This document shows positions 14,601-26,600 of a stretch of 64,000 bases of DNA, one piece after another. Positions within the stretch are counted from its first letter, which is position 1; each line of letters begins with the position of its first letter. The position numbers and the translations under genes are program-made. Origin of the DNA: Taxillus chinensis (taxonomy: Eukaryota; Streptophyta; Magnoliopsida; Santalales; Loranthaceae). The notes beneath the pieces were generated by a model. The model worked only from the letters and a program-made list of their open reading frames with translations, had not been told where the DNA came from and did not search any database. The stretch is from the NCBI GenBank assembly GCA_023512835.1, contig CM042087.1:45232749-45296748 (forward strand), read 5' to 3'.

Positions 14601-17600
14601 AGTTAATTCGTTCTTATAATGATGTTAACTTCTATTACACCAGGATTTAGATTATCTTTAATGTAATTACTATCAACTTCAATATGCTTGTTTTGACTAT
14701 ATTATACTAGATTATTAGCTACTTCAATAGCACTTGTGTTATCGCGAAAGAGTTAGCTTCTTAGGGCCATAACTAAGTTCTTGTAATAGAATCTGTAACC
14801 GAAGTCTGTAGTAGCATGATAAAGTGAATGATATTCAACTTTTGCACTAACAAGGAAATCACATTATATTTTTTTACTTGTCTACTTTGGATCTAGCCTT
14901 GTAACAATTAGCATATCACATAATATCTAGGTGTCCATGCGTGAAAAACATAATCCTTTTGCATGGAGAGGACTTTATATACAAAGACAGAGATGCGGAC
15001 GAAAGTGGGCCATGACTCCCCCTCCCGTTCGAATTCTGATCATATATAATAGATTTTATTTTTAATAAATAATCTCTACTGTCTATCGCAAGCTGTTTGA
15101 GTGTTTCATCCCTGCTGTCTATCCCGGTTAGGTTAAGGGCCATACCCCATTATTGCTTTATGCAGCCAAGGCCAAGATGTAGCTATCTTTCCTTTTTTTT
15201 TTTTTATTAGGTGCCCCACCCCCTGCTATCTTTACTCTTTTTTTTTTTAGGCGCTCCACCCCTGCTATCTTTTCTCCTTTGTTTTTTATTCGCCGCACCC
15301 CCACCCGCTTCCCCAAAACATCCACGCAGGTTGCAACTTGCACAAATTGCTCTGCGTCTTCGATATCCGAAACCCGAATAGCCCTTTCTCCAGCATTGAT
15401 GAAAAGGGTAAAGTCTTCTTGCTAGATTTGATTGATTTTTTTTATTTTTATTTCATTTTTTACTTGTTATATTTATTTAAATAGAAAGTTTTTGTATTTA
15501 TTCTTATAAATTGGTCCATTCGTATCTTGGATTCGTATCTTAGAAGTGAGTCATCTAACTCTTCTCTTCTGTATAAATAAATAAATCTTTTGTGTATATA
15601 TATAAATATTTGATAATTAACTATTAGTTATTAAAATTATTATGTTTAAAATTTACATAATATATAATATTACTAATGATGTAGTGTATAAAATAAATAT
15701 AATTTTTTATATTATATTAATAGTATTTTAAATTTTCATGAAAAAAAAAAAAAGATGATATATTGGCCCCCCTAGATCTGAAATTCTAGCTCTGTCCCTG
15801 TTTATATATACTAGAATAAGGTTTACAACATTCATGTGTTGGTCACTTAGATTATGCGTGATCACATGGGTGATTATTTTAGTTAGTTCTTTCGTTCTTT
15901 TAATGTTGGAAATCTCTATTATACCATAATTTTGATTATCCTTGATGTAATTGATGTAAAGTTTAATATGTTTGGTTTAATCATAGTACTAGACTATTAG
16001 CTACATAACACCCAACCAAAATACCTAGGACAAATATTAATAGATGAAATCATCAACCCTATGTACTATTGTTGCAATGAATACAATGGCCAAGGTATGT
16101 ACCCTTTCTATAGAGAACGTCCTAAGGGTTTCGGAGGTCTCCCACCGTAGTTATTGTCTCTAGAGAACTAGATAACAAACGAGTTCTGTTTCCTCTTCTG
16201 TTAAGAGCTAGAAGCCCAACTCCCTCTCCAGAAAGACTCATAAATCTCCTACGTGAGTGAAAGGGCTAGCTGAAAATGTTGGCCAAAAATTACCCTTTCG
16301 CTAAATCTTTAGAACAATCATCTTTACCATTAGTAAGTTGTCTTTTTGCTTCACAAAGAATTAAGGAATGTGATTATTCGGCTTGTTGTACTATTCTGCG
16401 AGAGGGCGATCCTTCAAATACAATTTAAAAGACTTATTCATTAGTTCATACATTTGAGTAAAATTAAAGACATCAAACTCTTCTTAAATCTTAATTGCGT
16501 CCCACACTTGGCTGTGTTACACTGCATAAAATGTGACATTAGATTAGTATAAGTGCCAAGAGGAGATTCGGTATCATGAGTAATATATCACCAACCTACG
16601 CATCAAACCATAGAAAATACTTAGTGAAAATTCAACTGTAAAAAGCTCAATGAGATTGTTACCTAGAAAACACCCAAACTCCTAACGCGAAATTTGATGC
16701 TACTGTGAACACTGTCAGTGGTGCACAATAGCGACGATAATGATGGTGGTGATGCTCTAGAATGACTTTGCAATGATGGTGGTGACAATGGTGGCGATTA
16801 TGGCAGTGACATTGACACTATATACGACAGCACTGATGGCAGTGGCAATAACTGCGATTGACAGGAGAAGGTGCATGACAGAGGTCATGATCGGCCGAAG
16901 CAAATGGTATGGATTTTCTGTGATGCGATGGAGTCAGTTGTGACAACAACTGCTGGCCAAGGTTTAGCTCCACAAAGAGAAGAAGAGATGAGGTTGTTCA
17001 TCCTCCTAATGGAAAGAGCACTAATTCTTTAGATTAGGATTAGGGCAAAATTTTACATTTTGCCCTAATGTAATTAGGAAAAATGATTCTTGTCATCTAC
17101 AATTAGACTATTACAACGTATTTGTACAAGGTTATAGAATGCTAATTAAGAAAGAGTTAATTACAACTGATATTACAGCTCATTCCAACTGTGTCGACTA
17201 TCCTTTTCTTTGATCTTGTGGTCCGTGTCTTATTTTTCAATGACCAATAAAAGATTGTCATTTTTTTTTTTGAATTAGTGTACTATATTGTCTAATTGTG
17301 TCTAAAATCTGCTTCAAAATTCAAATAATATGTAACCTTCATTGATAACTATAGATGGATGACGTGGGTTTCTACCTCCATTGAATCTTTGGGTAGTTCT
17401 AATGACAAAGAATATTTATCTTTGTAGTTTGTATTGTTTCTTTCACACCATGGAATTGTTTACCAGACTTCTCAATTTTCTACCTCCATGGAGTGGACAT
17501 TTGTTAGATGTTGCTCGTGTTCTCTAATTCAACATGCTATCCCAAAATATTTTTGGGCTGATGCGATCTTGATCGCATGCTACCTCATCTATTGTCTCCC

Positions 17601-20600
17601 ATCCTTCTTTTGTTAATGATGATATCCCATTTATCTTTTTTCCTAATTCATATCTATTTCCTATTTGTTCTAAAATATTTGGATGTGTATGTTGTGTGAT
17701 ACAATTGACCTAATTTTTCTTTGAGCTTGACGCTAATTCTCTTTGTTGCCTCTTTCTTGGTTATACTTGGAATCAACAGGGATGTGTATTTGGTGTGATA
17801 CAACGTCATGACTCATGAGTCTCAATCGTATAATGCTTGGGACTGTTCATTGACTTCCACTTGTTCCATTTCCTCTCCCTAGAACATTTGGCTGTATCTT
17901 TAAAAAATCCACTACCTCCAACATTCCCTCTATTGATGGTTTGTTTGTTTGTCTACTATTGATGAGCAGCTCCCTTGGATTCTTTTCTCTCCCTTGGATA
18001 CTAAATCCAACAGGCATGTTTGATTGTTTATTTCTTTGTTTGCTTCATGTGGCTGGGTTCTTCATGAACATGATGTTAAGAATACTTTCTTGTATGTTTA
18101 TATTTACGAGGTGTATATGGTCTTAAATGTCATGATTATTTCAGATTTTTGCTTGACATGGAATATGAAAGATAGTTCAATTTTCTATCATAATTCCTTT
18201 GCAGGGTGTATCTATATGATTGTTTGTGTGAATGACATTGTCATTACTTGTAGTTATGTTGGTGGTATCTCATGTTTCGACGAGTTTCTATATATTTAGT
18301 TTAAGACCAAGGATCTTGGTTCTTTGGATATTTTCTTGGCATCAAGTTGTCTTGGTGTAAAGATGGTGTCTTTTTATATCATAGAAAAATGTGTTAGATT
18401 TGTTACAAGATACAGGAATAGTTTGTGCAAAATATTGTGAACCTGAGAGGTATCGCAGATTTGTAGGGAAGCTTAATTACCTTACTATGACTAGACTTGA
18501 TATTGCCTTCCCTGTACGGCTTGTCTGTTAGTTCATGGCTGATCCTCATACTCTAGATTGGGAAGCTCTTTTAAGGATCCAAGGAAAGGTGTTTTATATA
18601 ACAATCAGCGACATACTTTTGTGATGCTAATTGGGCTAGCTCTCATCGATCCACATTCGGTTTTGCTATCTTTTTTCGACAATAAACTTATTTCATGTAA
18701 GAGTAAAAAGCAAGATGTTTGCACCTTAATGGAGTATCATTCTTGGCCCATTGTAATGAGATTATATGACTACAACATTCGTTTACTAAGATTGGTTATT
18801 TTTTCACGAGGGAACTAAAGATAATCTGTTCTCATTTTGTGAGAGATGCTTTGTTAAATGATATCATTCTATTTGAACATATTTGTATTGTTATTGTAAT
18901 AGAGTAATTAGTGGGATTATAATCTTTAATTTGTGGGAATTATGGATATAGTATAATTAGGATTGATTAAGATTGATCTCCTAATTATATATTACCATAG
19001 ATTGATTTGTTCTTCTCTATAAATATGTAATCATAAAATGTATTATTATATGAAAAAGTAAGATCAGTAAAGATATTTGTTTTGTATTACATACTTATGA
19101 TCAGCTTGCAGAATGAAGCCAACCACTAAAAACAGAATTGAGTTTATTTGTAACAAGCTGAGCATGATAGATATCTATGTTTTAACTTGATAGGGAATGT
19201 TGCAAATGCCCACTTAATGTGATCTACTCTCCTTTTATTTATTCTACTTTTTATTTTTGTAATGGGTTGAGTCCCATGCTGGATTATTATAACCTAGTAT
19301 TATTAAAGAAGTTGTGAAACATAGAAGGATTAACATGTTTTCCTCATTCTCTTGTGCCACCGCCTCTCTTCTTCTTCCTATTTAACTTTCAGGTTGAAAT
19401 TAATTAGTTAGTGTCATATCAATTCAATGTGATTTTTGTTCACATCTGAATATTGTGTTTGTGAATTCAGCCAATATGCATTGCTTCTAAGCTACTTACA
19501 GTACTGTGAGCATGCAATTAATTTGGATGTACCCAACCCAGTCCTTCAATTCTTGTTGCTCAATGAGGCTGATGATGAAGATTTGGGTCTGGTGAAGGTT
19601 TGTTACCTTACGCAATTTTTTTCCCTTTTCCATTTTAACTATAGCTTGAAAGAAGTAGTTATCTTATTTAATAAATATGTTTACAGATTGATAAAGAACA
19701 AGCTGAGCTGGCATTGGCCAACTTTTCTATTTTAAGGAAGGAGGCTCAATCTATCCTTGATTTGGTATGACATAACTCTAAACATTTTCGTTGCAGTATA
19801 GGTTTGTTTGCCAACTGCCTATATCTAAGTTTGCACTGATAATTTTTTTTTGTGATAGGATTTTCTTATTATCTTATCAGTGTAATACACATGTTTACAG
19901 TGTTTCCAAACTTGCTGTGTTTGGAAATGGATGAAGGATTAAGTTTCTGTACTTGAATTTTTTGTTGGAGGATTCATATTGCCCTGTCTTGGAATCTTCA
20001 GGTGATAAAGGATGCAAGCAAAGGCAGTGAGTCTGGAAAGACCATATCATTCTTTGTCTTGGATGCATTAATTGGCATTGATCATGATAGATTTTTCCTA
20101 AGCCAACTTCAGAGTAGAGGTTTCTTGAGGTCTTGTTTTATGGGCATCAGCAATGTATCCTTTCCGGTTTGTGTTTTCCTTTTTGTTTTACTCGTATAAT
20201 AATCCTATAGGATGCTGTTACACTACCAATTTTTAATTTCGGCACCTTTGAAAAAAAAATCTAGAAGCCTTTGCTTGAATATTTAGAGCTGAAACATTAT
20301 ATTTATTTTTATTTTTTGTGATTTTTTGTAGGACCATAGCCGTTCATTAGATTCCCTGCAGAGAGCATGTACTCTTGAAGCTCAGGTTGCTTTATTATTG
20401 ACAATTAGCCACAAGTATGGAAAACCTGGGGCCCAAGTTCTTTTTTCTATGGGAGCATTGGAGCATATCTCATCATGCAAGGCCGTCTGTTTTCAGGTAA
20501 GATTAATTCTTTTTCTAAGTTGTTTTACTTTCCTACTTTTACTTGTATTCTCAGTTGTTTTCTTTCCCTTAACATGCGTTATTATGGAATGGCAGCGAAG

Positions 20601-23600
20601 TTTGAGGCACTTTGATGCTAAGTTTCAAAGGGATGTTCCTCTAGATGTTGATAGGCAAAGAATGATCACTGTTGCTGTACTTAGATTGGTGTTTTCTCTT
20701 ACTTCTTTGGTTGATACATCTGAGTTCTTTGAGGTCAGCTTACTTTCGGGATTACAATTTTATTTTTGTATCTTTGGTTTCTATATCATAGCTTGTGGTG
20801 ATCGGTTAGATAAATCTCGCCTTGTGGGCACGTTTGCATATAGCTTTGATTCCTCATCCACAAAATTGCTTGCGCAGCAATGACAATAAATCAAACAAAC
20901 AAATTGTTTGTAATTGAATGTGATAGCATAAAGTAAACACTGCATGAAATAAATAACTTTATTCTACTAGGTATCTTTTCCTTGATAGAAGGACAGGCCT
21001 AGCGCATTGGTGGAGTCGTTTCATTGTGTGTTTGTGTTGCAGGTTCGAATTAGGCTCTCCACAAAAAAATAATAATTAGTAGAAGACTGCCTACCCTTTC
21101 CTCAGATCCTACAGTGTATTATTAGCTTCGGCACTGATAGTGGCAGTGTATTGGCAAACTTTGTAGTACAAAAATGCAAGCAAGGGGGTAGATTTACTAG
21201 TCAATGTCTAGATTCATATTATGTCCACAGTTCGTTTTTCATAATTTTTTTTCTTTCTTTTGCTTTGACCGTATGATTAGTTGAAATATCAAATATCTTT
21301 AGGTCACGTTTATACTAATGTTGTGCATGGTTTCTTGTTATTTTATTTATTATTATTTTTTAATATTTAAAATTTTTACTTGTTCAAATTTTATTTATTT
21401 CAATGAATTCTGATCGTGTTTCTTTGGCCCTGTTCCCAACACAGATGAAGAATAAGGTTGTTCGTCAAATTATAGATTTCATCAAGGGTCACCAATCTCT
21501 TTTTGATCAAATACTTCAGGAAGATGTTTCAAATTCTGACGAATTTACACTGGAACAAATCAATCTTGTTGTTGGCATTCTTACCAAGGTAAAGCTTCCT
21601 AAAGAATTTGTATAAAGGTTCAGCTAAGCTTGTCCTACTTGAACTTCCTCCCCTATAGTGCACAACTTGTCCTTTTACCCATGCCAGATTTGTGATGTTT
21701 GTGAAATCATTTGCTGATACCATGGTGTTCTTTCCGTGCTTGCTCTATTGCATGTTTACGGTGCCTTTACTCATTCCGGCTTTATCATGTTTGATAGGTT
21801 TGGCCTTATGAAGAGGTTGATGAATATGGTTTTGTGCAAGGGCTTTTTGGTATGATGCGTGTCCTTTTTAATCACGATTTGAAGTCTATTTCTGTTCCCC
21901 GAACTCAACAGTCGCTAAAGGTGCTAACGGCTTTGTGCTAACATCTATTAACTCTGTTCTTTTGTCACCGTTTTCTAAGTTCTTTTCTTTTCTTTTCATT
22001 TTCATTTCATAGATCAGAGTGAAGTCAGAATTACACAAGTTTCAACTTTGCTTCAGCCTGAGTTCCTATCTGTACTTTTTAGTCAGGAAGAAATCCTTTA
22101 GACTACAGGTAAAATTTCACTTTCTATGTGCCATTTTCTATTTTTTATTATTCTCAGAAATTGTGATTATGCTTGTGTGGCCGATATGCTTCTTCCAGCT
22201 TTCAGATGGTTCTGATTCTTCTGCCAGAATACAGCAACCGACGCTCACTTTACTTGGTCATTTTCTCAATACTGTCACAGCTGCTATTGAAAGAGCTGCT
22301 GATGAAAAATCTTTACTGCTTAACAAGGTGAGCATGGTCTGCAGTTAATTATATTCTGTAAGCTCATGCAGATTTTGTACAAGTTATAAGATGGATAATG
22401 GAGAAAGTGGAAAAACATGAGTGCTGATTAGTAGTTTTCTTATTAGGAGCTTTGAGCCCTTTCCTTTTGACAAATATGTTTTGGCTTAGTTGGTAGCATA
22501 TTTGCATGTAAGAGGGGTGATTTTAGGTTCAAGCTTATGGAAAATCATAAACCCGGGTTGTTTTCAAAAAAAGAAAAAAAAAACATTCCACTTTTTTTCT
22601 TAATGGAATGATAAGAATTGCTCAATTATTATGAGAATATGTTGATGATCTTGATTATAATTCAATAATAATATAGAGTTGGATAGTTGAATTTACCTAA
22701 AATTTAATTAAAAGCATATAGGATCTTGATTAAGAGTGTTAAATGGGTGGGTCAGGTCGAGTTGGGCCCAATGAAAGCTTGGGCTTAAACGGGTCGGGTC
22801 TTTTTACGCCCATTTGAATTTATATTTTTTAAAAACTTTTTTTACTAAATTTATTATTTCTCTTGAAAATTTACCAATTTTAGTTTTTACAGGACAAATA
22901 CAACCTTCGCACAACTACAAAGGTGATCAAAGTTATAAGATATGAGTACATTATACAAATTTGTAATAAGCTAAATCCAAAAAATCAAGAAAAAAATGAA
23001 AACGCAACCCACAAGCCCAGCCCACTTGAACCAGCAAGCTAGAACCCATTCTGGATCTCATATAACTGGTCCAGATTTTATAGGCTTGGTCCAAAAAAAA
23101 GTGGACTGGCCCACCAGCTAGGAACCTATTTAACATTCCTTGATTAGGACCTAATTGAGTCAAATTATATTGATTCATGCAAAAGATAATCCTAGAAATG
23201 TCTTTAGGCCTTTATATAAGTAGAGGTCCTTTACAATGGAAACCCTAACACCATATATAATGAACTATTTGCCCCAAATATAACTCAAATAAGTAAATAA
23301 ATACATAATTAAATTGTAAAATCCTAAATACAGCCAAATACAAGTTATATTGGGCCTTGAGTCAAATTATATTGATTTATGCAGAAGATAATCCTAGAAT
23401 TCTCCTACTCTTTAAGATTACCCTTGTCCTTGACGGAAAAATATTGAAAATGACCAACCATCCTACTCTTCTCTAGGCACCCCTTTTTATTGAATCAAAA
23501 CTTGCCACACCTTTTAACTTAACATGACCTTTATTCCCAATGCAATATTGGAGAGCAGATGAAGGTTGTACCATTGTGTTACCTTCCACATTTAACACCT

Positions 23601-26600
23601 CCTATCGGTCTCCATTGTTCACTATAGTCCAAATATTGACTCCTCTTACCGTCCCTTGGCTAAATTTTGGAATGGGTGAGGTATAAATTCGTACCTTCTC
23701 TTCTTGTTTCAACTTGGCTAACTGGCTATGGTGATTAACAACCTGTGATCCTCTCTATTATGATTAATTGTTGGTGCCTTGCATGCATTTTTGAAATGAT
23801 ATGCGCAACTTTAAACACTAGTTTGCAAACATAATATATAGAGAGAAGATGAAATTGATGAATGTTTTGGTCGATTTTCTTATCTGAGACAGCATCTTCT
23901 CCCTTCATTATGGTCTTTTTGTTTTTCTTTTCCGTGGTATCATCTTTTTTGTCGATTTCATCTTTTTTGTCTGTTTGGCTTTCTCCCTTCTCCCCCAACA
24001 ATTGATGTTGCCATCTCTGTTGTTGTGCTCGTTGTGCTCTGGCCCAAATCGCAGTAGGGACTCTTCTTAGGAAACTAAGAAGAGTTTTTTGGACTCTTTT
24101 TGTTTCTGTTATCCTCTCTCATATATGGGGATAGGAGTTATTTTCTTATAAAAAGATTAAAATGAAAATTCGTAATGTATGTTCTATTATGTAAATGTAG
24201 ATGGAGTAAAAGAAAGGAATTCATTAAAAAAAGTGATGAATACTATGAGGAAACACCCTGACGCCTAGGTTTCGTCCACCCAACCCAGACCCTCCAATGC
24301 CTGGATCACCTTGAAACTGAGGAAGAGATTCAAATATGGATTTAGTGGTTCTGCAATGTGCCTACTCCACTCATAGCACTCACTAATGTTTTAAACTGGC
24401 TCCATAACAAATACTGTATTGGCTTTATAAAGATAAATAAGAGAAGCACACTGACTTTTTTTTTTCGTTGTAGTACCTAAACGGTTGCTTTCACAATGAT
24501 GAGCAACACTGACAACTAATTTTACAATGAAAATCTTGATACGTAGCTTTAGTAGACGCTCGTACGTGTTAGTTGTGTTATTCTTGGTGTTTGGAGCAGG
24601 TCTTTATAGCCAAGAATCAACATAGGACCACTGGGTGAAGTTTGGAGTAGTTGCGCAAAATAAAACAAAAGCACTCATTTGTCAGTAAGAGCAGGCACCT
24701 GTTAGGCGATGGACTGGCACCTGTTAAACTGTAACTGTGATCACTTTTAGCATGCGGAGGAGACTAGACAAGAGAACAGTGGAAGCTGGCAATCGACTGT
24801 TTGAGGGCCAATGGTTGGGGATTTGTTGAGCGCCAATTAACTCCTGCGTGCAACAGTGGACTTATGAGTCTTCTCATGAGATGCTTGATAATGGAAAACA
24901 CCTACCTGAGTCTTGTAGATTACTTAGATGATGTTTGGGATATTTTCTTGGTGTTAAGCATTTTGAAATCTTCTAACCAACACGAATTAAACTTGATTAG
25001 CATGCAATAAATTAAATAATTGAAATGAGTTTTATTTTTATTGAGCATTTTAATTTAGCCAGCTCTATGCTATTAGGTGTAAGGCTTAATTTGTTTTTGT
25101 TTGTATCTTCTTCTTTTCTTTTCTTTTTTTGCTTTATGTAAATAATAATTGTGTTTATTTTTCTAGATTAAAGATATAAATGAGCTATCGAGGCAAGAGG
25201 TCGATGAAATTATTGATATGTGTGATCGGCAAGATTGTGTGGCATCATCCGATAATATTCAAAAAAGGTTTGTGTATATTATGTCATTATATGTCTTTCT
25301 TCTATCATGTGTCAGTAATTCATATTTTGATGTAACGGAAATAATACATAATTGCCAATTTGCCATCATTTTTCTTCATCATTAGCATTCCTTGACATTT
25401 TGCATTTCAATTTGTATATTTGTTGATTGACTTTGAAGTGACATGGTATTTGTGCTTTGAATAATTTCATACACAATTGATTGGTGCTAGTCCGGAAACT
25501 TTTTCTTTGTGAAAGATTCAATGTAAATTAAATCTGAAACTATGGACCAGTATTTATTTATTTATTTGGTTGAACATTATCTGGCAATATATGAGATTCT
25601 TCAAATTGTGAGCAGTAGCATTTTTTATTACTTGTGCAAAAACACTACACTCGGCCTTCTTTGGCATTTTTTCCCTGGACTTCCAGAGGCATAGTTATTT
25701 AAATTTTTTGTTACCTCCGTTTTCTTTATGCGTATGGATTGTGCAACTTCCTACTTCTATTGATGTTAGAGGGGGAATGGCCTATGAGAATTTCACAGGA
25801 GAACAAGGGGATGGAAGGATGCAAATGACATAGATCATTTCTAGTTTCCAAGTCACATGAAGTGAAGGTTTTTATTTAATTACAATTATCAGTTTTTTTT
25901 AAAAGTTTCCTAATCCCTAGGGTTTCTTAATTTTTTTTTTTTTGTTCAGTTTCCTTTTAGGTTTTCCTCTCCTCTTTCATAGTTTGCCTATAAATGGGTA
26001 ACATTGATGGACAAAGTTTACTTGGGATCGGTAAACACCATTTCTGCATTGGCCAAAGTTGAAGAAACTTGGAAAACCTTGCTCATCATTACTTGAAAAA
26101 CTTAGGAGGGAAACATCAATTACCCAGGACTGAATGAAATCTTCACACAACAATAACCCAAGCCTTTTCTGTGTGGCCCGACCTTCTCCCGGACCCTGCC
26201 ATTCAGGGGAGTGGGAGCTTTGTGCATTGGGTTTGCTTCCCTTTAAATGATGTTAAAATTCCTATAGAATTTCTATCCAACTAATGAAGGCTTTGTGATG
26301 GATTGAAGTTTAGGTGGTGAACTCATTTTTGTCAATTTTAAACTATAAGGAACGATGATCCAGTATTGATTTTGAACTTCCAACATTTCCATATCCTTTT
26401 TATGCTAATGAAGAAGTGTTTGCAGACCGGGTGCAATTTGGCCTACCAAACTTATACCACTTTTTATGCTGACATCTTTCTGATGTTTTAGTTTAGTTTT
26501 CTCACTGTTTATTGTCACTGTTCAGGAGGTTTATTGCAATGGTGGAGATGTGCCAAGTTGCCGGTAATAGGGATCACCTAATTACACTTTTGGTCTCTCT

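Larger units (their letters stand above)
14380..17190 (-). mobile_element. Composite minus-strand Ty1/copia remnant
   Basis: LTR-like direct repeats begin (minus sense) TTGGAATGARCTGTAAT near 14505 and 17188. Minus translation of 14510-14860 gives a broken RNase H (VEYHSLYHATTDFGY, DNTSAIEVANN, NKHIEVDSNYIKDNL), ending just before the 3' LTR. A second, diverged copy of the RNase H tail lies at 15830-16010. Gag-like text is visible on the minus strand around 16300-16520. The arrangement suggests two related copies or an internal rearrangement, later split by an hAT insertion. No frame is intact. Confidence 0.65.
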
